From contig NZ_JAQZCH010000002.1 of the NCBI RefSeq assembly GCF_028737325.1, forward strand, positions 496,001 through 560,000: a DNA stretch of 64,000 bases. Direction: 5' to 3'. The notes beneath the pieces are model-generated. The model ran no database searches. It saw only the letters and a list, made by a program, of their open reading frames with translations, and was not told where the DNA came from. This stretch comes from Microbacterium thalli. GTDB taxonomy: Bacteria; Actinomycetota; Actinomycetes; Actinomycetales; Microbacteriaceae. Shown here in pieces: positions 41,797-48,728 of the stretch. A program made the translations under genes and the position numbers. The stretch's first letter is position 1; each line of letters begins with the position of its first letter.

Positions 41797-42186
41797 ATGA
41801 AGCCGACCGTCTTGTTCATCTGCCAGCACAACGCTGGCCGATCGCAGCTGGGCGCTGCGCTCCTGGAGCATGTCGCTGGAGATCGCTTCACTGCCACCTC
41901 GGCAGGTCTCACTCCAGCCGAGGTGGTGAACCCGGCCATAGCGGCGACCGTTGCGGAGCTGGGGATTGACATCAGCGCGCGTGTGCCGCGGGCGGTTACC
42001 CCCGCCGACCTGGATGCCGCCGACGTCGTGGTCCTCATGAAACCCGGTCTCGCCCTCCCCGCTACTCCGCGCGGCGATGTACTGGAATGGGAGTTCCCCA
42101 ACCCCGAGTCCTGGGACGCCGACGCCGTCCGTCCCCTGCGCCAGGCAGTTTTGGACAAGATCCAGACAACCCTTCTCCGCCCGTGA
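41797..42186 (+). CDS. arsC3: ArsC3-type LMW-PTP protein, cassette 2
   Basis: 129 residues from ATG 41797 (GAGGAG upstream). P loop [16 protein letters not shown] with the only Cys; the distal site again reads [11 protein letters not shown]. Here it is followed directly by arsN1 (GTGA overlap), whereas in cassette 1 a terminator, arsO and arsR come between. Confidence 0.88.
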   Translation: MKPTVLFICQHNAGRSQLGAALLEHVAGDRFTATSAGLTPAEVVNPAIAATVAELGIDISARVPRAVTPADLDAADVVVLMKPGLALPATPRGDVLEWEFPNPESWDADAVRPLRQAVLDKIQTTLLRP

Positions 42187-42686
42187 CCGCAGTCACCGTG
42201 CGGGCGATGGCCGCGAATGATTGGGCCCAGGTCGAAACGATCTACCGCGACGGCATGCGCGCGGGTAACGCGACATTCGAAAGCGAAGCTCCCTTGTGGA
42301 CCGACTTCGACCACGGCAAGCTCCTCATCGGCCGCCTCGTCGCCACCGATTCCGCCGGCACCGTCCTCGGCTGTGTTGCTGCATCCCGCGTCTCGGCACG
42401 CGAGGTCTACTGCGGCGTCGTCGAGCATTCCGTCTACGTCGCCGGCCACGCCCAGGGCTATGGCGTCGGCTCGGCGCTTCTCGACGCATTCCTGAGCGAC
42501 GTCGACGCAGCCGGCATCTGGACGGTGCAAGCGAGCATCTTCCCTGAGAATCACGCAAGCCTGGCCCTGCACGAGCGGGCCGGCTTCCGCCGCATCGGGC
42601 ACCGGGACCACATCGGATACATGACCTACGGACCCTGGGCAGGCACCTGGCGCGACACGATCCTCATCGAGCGCCGCCATCCCTAA
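42183..42686 (+). CDS. arsN1: GNAT acetyltransferase ArsN1-type, copy 2
   Basis: 167 residues from GTG 42183. Acetyl-CoA loop QGYGVGSALL; GNATFESEAPLWTDFD and ASIFPENHASLALHERAGFR match copy 1 closely. Coupled to arsC3 by the GTGA overlap. Probable arsinothricin or phosphinothricin-type acetyltransferase. Confidence 0.82.
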   Translation: MTAVTVRAMAANDWAQVETIYRDGMRAGNATFESEAPLWTDFDHGKLLIGRLVATDSAGTVLGCVAASRVSAREVYCGVVEHSVYVAGHAQGYGVGSALLDAFLSDVDAAGIWTVQASIFPENHASLALHERAGFRRIGHRDHIGYMTYGPWAGTWRDTILIERRHP

Positions 42687-43216
42687 CGCAAATCAAAACC
42701 CCCTACCGAAACCGTTCGCCCCGAAACCTGGGTTTCGATACGGTCCCGGGTTTCGGCGGGCTCGCAGCGCGGCACGAGCCAACGTCCCGCAAACGATGCG
42801 TCCTCCGTACGATGACATTCCTGGCCCGCAACCCGCGCGCGGCTTACGCACCGCACCCGGTAACGCGGTCGGGCATTACGTGCTCCCCCGGCGGCTCAGA
42901 GCCCGCGCGGAGGTACGCGAGTTCGTTGACGACGCAGTGGTAGTGGTGGTCACTCGCAGCATCCTGGTGAGACCGCAGGCGGCCCCCCACCGACTTTCCA
43001 CAGGCCTACCTCAGGCGACGTCCGCTGAGCCCGGCTGGCGCGTCGCGAACGCGCGTGACACACGACCAATTGGTCGGCTTCGTCACGGACTCGGGCGGTC
43101 CACGAAAGGACGAACGTACGCAGCGATGTGATGACGATAATCAGCGATAGCAAAGTCAGAATTACGAAGGAGGAAGTCTCCACGTCCCTCTCGGCCTTCT
43201 TGCCAAAGGCTGAGCG
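42687..43216. other. Intergenic region after cassette 2
   Basis: 530 bases without a supportable gene. The start repeats CCCCCTACCGAAA from the region after arsN1 copy 1. CGAAACCTGGGTTTCG (around 42721) and CCGGGTTTCGG form small palindromes that could end the arsN1 transcript. A low-quality 111-codon plus-strand frame has no ribosome site. Confidence 0.5.
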
Positions 43217-44197
43217 TCAGCTCTTCTTGAGCGCCACCGTGATCAGATCGATGATCTGCGCTGTTGGCATTCCCTGGTCGGGCGCGACGTCGCCGTCCTT
43301 ATTTGGCGGCACGCCGAGGACCCGCTGACCGAGGGCGAGGTAAGCCGCTGTGCGCCCATCCTCCGGCACGCCGTCGATAAACGCCGGGAAGGAATCGAGC
43401 TGGATCTCGAGTGACTTTGCCCATACTCCGGTGCGACGATGGACCGCGGCCTGGCGTGCGAGATAGGCCGCAAGCGAGCCGAGGCCCGCGAGAAGTGCGA
43501 ACTTCGTGGTGAGGCCGGTCCAGTCGTTCGGACTGACACGCAAGTCCGGGTTTGTGAGAATCGCCGCCGCTCCGCCGACCGCAAGCAAGACGAGGACCAC
43601 GGAGAGTAGACGGAAAACCCACGCCCAACGCAGCTCGCGGGTCGCGTATGTGCCGAAGTGGGTGGATAGGGACGCTTGGCCGGCCTCTCCGGATGCCCGC
43701 TTGAGGTTGCTGCTGGTCTTCTCAAGCTCCTCGTTGACCTCCTCTGCGCGTTCGAGATTCTGCCGCAGCGAGGAGGCGATGGCGAGGCTATCCATCTCTC
43801 GCTCGGCTGCTTCCAGCAGATCAGCGGCCCGCGCTGAAAGCAACCGCATCTCGTTCAAGAACAGGGGGTCCGTCCTGGCGGCTGACATGAACTGGCTGAG
43901 CCAATGCTGAACTACTTCAACGGCGCGTCGCGCCCAGACCAACAAGCCGTCAACGTCTGCGTCCTTGAGTGGGCGACGAAGTTGGTCCAGTTCCGCCAGG
44001 TATTCCATCCCTTCGGGCCGACGGGTAGCCGCGTCTGATCTTCCTTGCGCTAGTTCAAACTCAGTGAACGCCCTGGTAGAGCTCGCCATCAGTTCCAACG
44101 TGTTCGCGACGAGACGCCGAGCGGAACTGGGGACATCGCTATTGACCCGCAGGGCCTCTTGGAATCTGGCATAGCGTTCGGCCAAGGCATCGCTCAC
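43217..44197 (-). CDS. Unknown membrane protein with N-terminal helical/coiled-coil domain
   Basis: A 326-residue protein. Residues 1-190 are almost all helix, ending in a coiled coil (QNLERAEEVNEELEKTSSNL). Two hydrophobic segments follow: VFRLLSVVLVLLAVGGAAAI (about 193-212) and FALLAGLGSLAAYLA (about 232-246). A small soluble end (SFPAFIDGVPEDGRTAAYLA) closes the chain. Cytoplasmic helical domain plus two membrane helices is a layout shared by several phage-defence effectors, but I recognise no family. It stands apart from the ars genes near the right end of island 2. Confidence 0.6.
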   Translation of the reverse strand: MSDALAERYARFQEALRVNSDVPSSARRLVANTLELMASSTRAFTEFELAQGRSDAATRRPEGMEYLAELDQLRRPLKDADVDGLLVWARRAVEVVQHWLSQFMSAARTDPLFLNEMRLLSARAADLLEAAEREMDSLAIASSLRQNLERAEEVNEELEKTSSNLKRASGEAGQASLSTHFGTYATRELRWAWVFRLLSVVLVLLAVGGAAAILTNPDLRVSPNDWTGLTTKFALLAGLGSLAAYLARQAAVHRRTGVWAKSLEIQLDSFPAFIDGVPEDGRTAAYLALGQRVLGVPPNKDGDVAPDQGMPTAQIIDLITVALKKS

Positions 44198-44219
44198 GGG
44201 TCGTCCTTCTAGGGCGTAA

Positions 44220-44253
44220 GAAGGGGGCGCGGTGGCGAACCGGCGCCCCCTTC
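44220..44253 (-). terminator. Terminator after the small-protein pair
   Basis: An 11-bp perfect stem, 44220-44230 with 44243-44253, starting 18 bases past the 44-residue gene on the minus strand. Confidence 0.65.
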
Positions 44254-44270
44254 GTGTGGATCTTCTACCG

Positions 44271-44405
44271 TCAGACGTTGACGTAGAACTGGTTACCGCA
44301 CGCGCAGCGGGTCCAGCCCTCGGTCACGCTCTTGAACGGGCCGTACTGGCGGCGACAACGAGGGCACGAGTAGTAGATCGGGCCGTTGACCCGGCGCGTG
44401 GCCAT
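44271..44405 (-). CDS. 44-residue zinc-ribbon protein
   Basis: The minus strand encodes MATRRVNGPIYYSCPRCRRQ, then YGPFKSVTEGWTRCACGNQF and YVNV. Two CxxC-type knuckles (CPRC and CACG) would bind one zinc ion. Start and upstream stop overlap by one base (TGATG). It may bind nucleic acid. No family is recognised. Confidence 0.6.
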   Translation of the reverse strand: MATRRVNGPIYYSCPRCRRQYGPFKSVTEGWTRCACGNQFYVNV

Positions 44406-44593
44406 CAGCGCTTCCCGTGCTTCGTCGCGTCGACCAGGCGGTAGTTCTGCCCCGCCTTCGGAGGCGGCGGCAACGGGTTGCCGCGGGTGGAAGTACGCTC
44501 CTCGCCGGTGCGGCCCCCGCGGGGACCGACGATCTCGTACTGTCCCGACCGAGGGGTCGGGGTTCCAGGGTTGAGGTCAGGCGTCCTAGCCAT
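44405..44593 (-). CDS. YjzC-like small protein
   Basis: A 62-residue protein, Gly/Pro-rich: GTPTPRSGQYEIVGPRGGRT, GEERTSTRGNPLPPPPKAGQ, NYRLVDATKHGK. The pattern G-x-Y-x-x-x-G...R-T...LPPTP-K-x-G-x-x-Y-x-L-V-D fits the YjzC family of unknown function. Co-translated with the zinc-ribbon gene. Confidence 0.6.
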   Translation of the reverse strand: MARTPDLNPGTPTPRSGQYEIVGPRGGRTGEERTSTRGNPLPPPPKAGQNYRLVDATKHGKR

Positions 44594-45019
44594 CTCAGTT
44601 GTTCCAAACCGACAGGTTCGGTACGGCCGGTTAGGTGGGCGTCACTAGCGACGCACACCCGTGGCGGTGTTAGAGTCTCTACACACCGGATCCCGCTAAG
44701 AAAAGGTGTAGAGCCCCGAACTGCCCCGGCTTACCCCGCGGATTCGGGGCTCCTTGCTGTCCTTCGGGCCCAATACTACATATGGGTGCCGACATCGGGG
44801 GGCACCACAAGGGGTAGTAGTTACAACTCTGTAGTTTCCCGAGACTTATCCACGGTTGACCACAGGTTCTCCCCCGTTTCTTCCACAGTCCCATACCCTC
44901 GCGATCCCTTGCGACGCCTGGGCTCCCGGCGAGTTATCCACAGGCCCGACGTTCGGAGCGCGATTTTTTCGGGTTGCCTCAGTGACGGCGTGTCGGCAGC
45001 GACACGCGGCGTGTCGCCC
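44594..45019. other. Right-end non-coding region of island 2
   Basis: No supportable gene in 426 bases. It holds an AGCCCCGAA/TTCGGGGCT hairpin (44712-44720 with 44743-44751), a TTATCCACA DnaA-box match at 44934-44942 with a near match at 44846-44854, and a GTGTCG/CGACAC repeat (44990-45006). The DnaA-box-like sites may belong to island replication. Confidence 0.45.
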
Positions 45020-45958
45020 CTACGATCGAGCGCTCTCAGGCTCGCGCTCGCGCGCAGGTTCTCCCCCTAAGTCGACTTCTGCGAACAGGACCGACAGCGG
45101 CAGGACGAGGAAGACCAGCGGAAGGAGCATGAGGATCTCCTTGCGCCCGCCCTGCTCGATGAGGCTGCGCTTGGCGTCCTCGCGAGCGTCGACCGCCTGC
45201 GCCTGCAGCACGTGGGCGAGCGGTGCGCCGCGGTCGATCGCGGCGACGAGCTGGTCGATCGCTCGGCCGACGCTCGGGACGTCGGCGGTGCGGCCGAGAT
45301 CGCGCAGGGCGTCGGTCAGCGTGGAACCCGTCGTCGTAGCGAGCACGGCGTCGCGCACCTGCGTCGTCAGCTCACCGGCGCCGATCTCACCCACCCGTCG
45401 GAGAGCGTCGATCAGGCTCTCTCCGGCGGCGAGGCACAACGCGAGGAACTCGAGCACCATCGGCACGTCTTCGCGGATGCGTCGCAGTCGCCGGCGCGCG
45501 GCCGCGGCGAGGAACAGGTGCACCGCGAGCACCGCGCCGCCGGCGGTCGCGGCGGGCAGGAGGGCGGTGCCGGCCCAGGCCTGTCCGGCGACGGCGAGAG
45601 CCACGACCACTCCGGCGCCCCCGAGCAGACCGGCGAGCCCGGCGAGCAGCTGCCGCATCCGGAACCCCGTCACCGATACCGACCACCCGGCCTGGCGCAG
45701 CAGCCGCTGCGCCGAGGCGGTGTCGCCGACATCTGCGATCCATCGCCTCGGTCCGCTCGTCCAGCCCGATGACCATGCCGTGACCGGCTGCAGCGGCGTG
45801 AGCCCGCGCGGGTCGGCGATGTCGCGCACGTACGGCGCGATGCGTCGCGCGAGCGTCGGCGCCGCCCAGCGCGGCATCCGCGTGGCCACGAGCAGAACGC
45901 CCGACGCGATCGTGGCTCCGAGCACCACCGATACCGCCGCGTCGGTCGCGGCGGTCAT
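45020..45958 (-). CDS. tadC: Tad secretion membrane protein TadC, 3' end replaced by island 2
   Basis: 312 residues from ATG 45958, overlapping the tadB stop (ATGA). GspF/TadC-type: four hydrophobic segments and the cytoplasmic motif MVLEFLALCLAAGESLIDAL ... LRDLGRTADVPSVGRAIDQL. The last normal residues are LPLSVLFA; then island sequence adds EVDLGGEPAREREPESARS. The native end (VFPGIVMLRLGI) is at 17076-17120. The final membrane helix therefore loses a few residues and gains a charged tail; activity is uncertain. Confidence 0.88.
   Translation of the reverse strand: MTAATDAAVSVVLGATIASGVLLVATRMPRWAAPTLARRIAPYVRDIADPRGLTPLQPVTAWSSGWTSGPRRWIADVGDTASAQRLLRQAGWSVSVTGFRMRQLLAGLAGLLGGAGVVVALAVAGQAWAGTALLPAATAGGAVLAVHLFLAAAARRRLRRIREDVPMVLEFLALCLAAGESLIDALRRVGEIGAGELTTQVRDAVLATTTGSTLTDALRDLGRTADVPSVGRAIDQLVAAIDRGAPLAHVLQAQAVDAREDAKRSLIEQGGRKEILMLLPLVFLVLPLSVLFAEVDLGGEPAREREPESARS
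45081..45086. other. attR core of island 2
   Basis: GCGAAC, identical to 17116-17121. The island arm CCCCTAAGTCGACTTCTGCG lies to the left and native tadC to the right. Confidence 0.8.
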
Positions 45959-46818
45959 CGCGTCCACCGCCGGGGCTCGGGCAGGCGACCGATCCGCAGC
46001 ATCATCCGGTACGCGCCGAACGACACCGCGGCCCCCACGAGGATGAGGACGCCGCCCTCGGGACTCCCGTACGCCCGGGCGCCTTCGGGCCGCAGGGCGA
46101 GCAGGGTGAGGATCACCCACGGGGCGACGAGTCCCAGCACCGCGGCGCCGTGGATCCAGGACTGGCGCGCTTCGATCTCGGACCGCAGCGTCGACTCGGC
46201 GCGGACCGATGCCGCAAGTGCACGCACGACCGGGACGAGCTCGGTGCCGCCCACCTGGCGCGCCATCCGCAGCGTCTCGATGATGCGATCGGCGACCGGG
46301 TCGGCCAGAGCCGCCTGCAGGCGTGCCGCGCTGGAGTCGAAGTGACCGGATGCCGCGACATCGCGGGCGAATCCGCGGAACGCCGCGCGTAGCGGCGGAG
46401 GGCCGTTGTCGGCGACGGAGGCGACGGCGTCGGGCAGCGACATACCCGCACGCACCGACGCGATGAGCAGATCGCAGACATCCGGCCACAGGGCGCGGCG
46501 AGCGCGGCGGATCCGGCGGGCTCGCGCGCGCAGCCAGGCGGTCGGGGCGACGGCGCCCGCGATTCCCGCGACCGCGGTGACCCCCGGCACCGCGGTGACC
46601 AACCACGCTGTCGCCGCCGCGAGCGCCACCGCGCCGATGCTGAACACGATGAGCCGTCCGCCCGGCGCGTGCGCGAAACCGGCGGCCTGGAGGAGGGCCT
46701 CGGCCCGGCCGCCCCCGGACCGGGTGGGCCGCACTCTCGGCTCGCGGCGCGGCCAGAGCCACGGCGAGCCGCCGAGGAGGAGTCCGGCGCCGAGCAGCCC
46801 ACCCCAGACGAAGGTCAC
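45955..46818 (-). CDS. tadB: Tad secretion membrane protein TadB
   Basis: 287 residues from GTG 46818, which overlaps the tadA stop (GTGA). GspF-like: an N-terminal helix pair, then DVCDLLIASVRAGMSLPDAV, LRMARQVGGTELVPVVRALA and two C-terminal helices. It forms the inner-membrane platform with TadC, driven by TadA. Confidence 0.85.
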   Translation of the reverse strand: MTFVWGGLLGAGLLLGGSPWLWPRREPRVRPTRSGGGRAEALLQAAGFAHAPGGRLIVFSIGAVALAAATAWLVTAVPGVTAVAGIAGAVAPTAWLRARARRIRRARRALWPDVCDLLIASVRAGMSLPDAVASVADNGPPPLRAAFRGFARDVAASGHFDSSAARLQAALADPVADRIIETLRMARQVGGTELVPVVRALAASVRAESTLRSEIEARQSWIHGAAVLGLVAPWVILTLLALRPEGARAYGSPEGGVLILVGAAVSFGAYRMMLRIGRLPEPRRWTR

Positions 46819-47996
46819 GCCCGGCTCCGGTAGACCGGCTTCACGGCGATCTCGCCGTCGACCACGGCCCCGGTCGGCGCCGCGATCTCGGCGATCCGGC
46901 GCCGGCCGTCGGAACGGCGTTCGCAGTGCACGACGAGATCGACCGACGCGGCGAGCGCGGCGCGGACGAACGCGATGTCGATGTTGCGGCCGGCCAGCAG
47001 CGGCAGTGCGGAGAGCTTGCGCAGCGCATCCGACGCCGAGTTGGCGTGGACGGTCGCCGCGCCGGGCACCCCGGTGTTGAGCGCGAGCACGAGGTCGAGC
47101 GCCTCGGCGTCGCGCACCTCGCCGATCACGAGCCGGTCGGGACGCATTCGCAGCGCCTCCTTCACCAGCCGACGCAGCGACACCTCGCCGCCGCCTTCCA
47201 GGCTCGGCTGACGGGCCTGGAGCGCGACGGTGTCGGGAAGGTCGACCGCGAGCTCGAACGTCTCCTCGACCGTGATGATGCGATGCTCGGCCGGGCTGGC
47301 ACCGACGAGTGCACTGAGCATGGTCGTCTTGCCCGCGTGCGTGGCCCCCGACACGACGATCGTGCATCCCCCCGCGACGGCCGCGCGCAGCATGTCCGCC
47401 TCGCGCTGGGGCAGCGACCCGATGGCCACGAGATCGTCGAGGGTCCGATGGCTGCGCAGGAACTTCCGGATGTTCACCGCCCAGCGCCGAGTGATGTCGG
47501 GAATCGCGACGTGCAGGCGGGAACCGTCGGGGAGGGACGCATCGGCGAACGGCTGGCTCAGGTCGACGCGGCGACCCGTGGCGTGCAGCATCCGCTCGAC
47601 CAGGTCCCGCACCTGCGCGTCGGTCAGCGTCAACGCGACGCGCTCGCTCCGCCCGCCCCGCGCGACGAAGATCCGGTCGGGAGCGTTGATCCACAGCTCC
47701 TCGACACTCGGGTCGTCCAACAGCGCCTGCAGCGGCCCGTACCCCGACAACGTCGCGAGGACCTGCCGCACCATCGCCGCCTCGTCATCCACCGGAGCCG
47801 CGCCGCGAGCGAGGGCGAAGTCGTTGTGATGGCGCACCTCGGCAGCCGTCACCTGCTCCGCCGCATCCGGATGCTGCCTCGGATCGATCCCCTCGGCCCG
47901 CAGCCGGTCACGCACCCGAGCGACGAGGGCGAGCACCGGCGACGCCGACGCGACCGGGGACGACGGGAACGACTGCGGGAAGCTCACTCGCAGCAT
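46815..47996 (-). CDS. tadA: Tad pilus assembly ATPase TadA (CpaF type)
   Basis: 393 residues from ATG 47996; a longer frame runs to 48095 but lacks support. Walker A is SGATHAGKTTML, the Asp box is RIITVEETFELAVD, Walker B is MRPDRLVIGEVRDAEALDLV, and the His box is GAATVHANSA. This is the secretion ATPase that powers Flp pilus assembly. Normally a CpaE/Ssd gene precedes it in actinobacteria; here a divergent TetR gene does. Confidence 0.92.
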   Translation of the reverse strand: MLRVSFPQSFPSSPVASASPVLALVARVRDRLRAEGIDPRQHPDAAEQVTAAEVRHHNDFALARGAAPVDDEAAMVRQVLATLSGYGPLQALLDDPSVEELWINAPDRIFVARGGRSERVALTLTDAQVRDLVERMLHATGRRVDLSQPFADASLPDGSRLHVAIPDITRRWAVNIRKFLRSHRTLDDLVAIGSLPQREADMLRAAVAGGCTIVVSGATHAGKTTMLSALVGASPAEHRIITVEETFELAVDLPDTVALQARQPSLEGGGEVSLRRLVKEALRMRPDRLVIGEVRDAEALDLVLALNTGVPGAATVHANSASDALRKLSALPLLAGRNIDIAFVRAALAASVDLVVHCERRSDGRRRIAEIAAPTGAVVDGEIAVKPVYRSRA

Positions 47997-48074
47997 CCTG
48001 CTCGGCGGGCGCGACGGACGTCGGCGGTTGTCCACAGGCGGGGCGCACCGGCACCGCGCTCGGATCGTGAGTGA

Positions 48075-48106
48075 TTCGTAACACTTACGAAACACCCCGT
48101 TTCGTA
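48075..48106. promoter_or_regulatory. TetR operator, two overlapping palindromes
   Basis: TTCGTAA-CAC-TTACGAA (48075-48091) and TACGAAAC-ACCCC-GTTTCGTA (48086-48106) share a half site and lie 11 bases before the tetR start, within the tadA/tetR divergent region. Confidence 0.7.
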
Positions 48107-48116
48107 TCGTGGTGTC

Positions 48117-48728
48117 ATGTCACCAGCGACGGACAAGCAGGGCCGGCCGACCGACGAGGACCTCACGCGGCGCATCCTCGCGGTGGCGGCCGACCTTCTC
48201 GGCGCGCAGGGCTATCAGCAGCTGAGTGTCGAGCGGGTCGCCAAGACCGTCGGATGCGGTAAGACCGCGATCTACCGCCGCTACCCCGACAAGGGCGCGC
48301 TCGTCGCGGCGGCGCTGCGCGCGCAGGTCGATGTCGGCGAGACCCCGGACCACGGCGACGTCCGCGCCGATCTGCTCGAACACGCCCTCCAGAACCAACG
48401 CAACCAGGAACTGTCGCCCGAGCACCGCAACGGCTTGCAAGCGATGTTCGAGCCCGACGTCTTCCCCGCTCTGTGGGAGTCGTTCTTCCAGCACCGCCGC
48501 CAGCAGGGCGTCCACATCATCGACCGCGCCGTCGCGCGCGGCGAGCTGCCCGCCGACGTCCACCACGACATCCTCCTCGACACCATCGCCGGACTCACCC
48601 TGTACCGGCAGTCGGTGAAGCGGATCCACCTCGATCAGCGCCACTACGTCGACATCATCGACGCCCTCGTCACCACCCCGCCCCGTCGACTGCCCGACGC
48701 CGATGAACAGGTCTCGCATGTCCCCTGA
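48117..48728 (+). CDS. TetR-family repressor
   Basis: A 203-residue protein: HTH in LSVERVAKTVGCGKTAIYRR YPDK-type arrangement (about residues 40-62), all-helical ligand domain after that. The palindromes at 48075-48106 are its likely binding site. It overlaps the MFS gene, so it probably represses its own operon (MFS exporter and M20 hydrolase); the inducer is unknown. Confidence 0.88.
   Translation: MSPATDKQGRPTDEDLTRRILAVAADLLGAQGYQQLSVERVAKTVGCGKTAIYRRYPDKGALVAAALRAQVDVGETPDHGDVRADLLEHALQNQRNQELSPEHRNGLQAMFEPDVFPALWESFFQHRRQQGVHIIDRAVARGELPADVHHDILLDTIAGLTLYRQSVKRIHLDQRHYVDIIDALVTTPPRRLPDADEQVSHVP

Larger units (their letters stand above)
17119..45084. mobile_element. Island 2: 28.0-kb serine-integrase element inserted in tadC
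   Basis: Bounded by GCGAAC direct repeats. Joining the ends gives an attP with long inverted arms: 45064-45083 and 17121-17140 match at 17 of 20 positions around a central AA, the asymmetric crossover dinucleotide expected of large serine integrases. Removing the island restores tadC as ...LPLSVLFAVFPGIVMLRLGI. Modules in order: integrase, possible small RNA, D5 helicase with hairpin and iterons, HEPN protein, resolvase, arsenic/phosphate cargo, unknown membrane protein, two small proteins. No conjugation or capsid genes are seen. Confidence 0.88.

Noticed and set aside
44679..44894. A 71-codon minus-strand frame starting MGLWKKRG
   Set aside because: The sequence has hairpins and DnaA-box-like sites and no coding pattern. 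It was considered as a displaced flp start, but the true flp start is at 17055.
7212..45084. A single 38-kb island spanning both integrases
   Set aside because: Chromosomal flp and tadC fragments at 16969-17120 lie between them, and each island has its own att pair.
45020..46762. A 580-codon frame including tadC
   Set aside because: The first 268 codons are out-of-frame tadB sequence. TadC starts at ATG 45958, overlapping the tadB stop.
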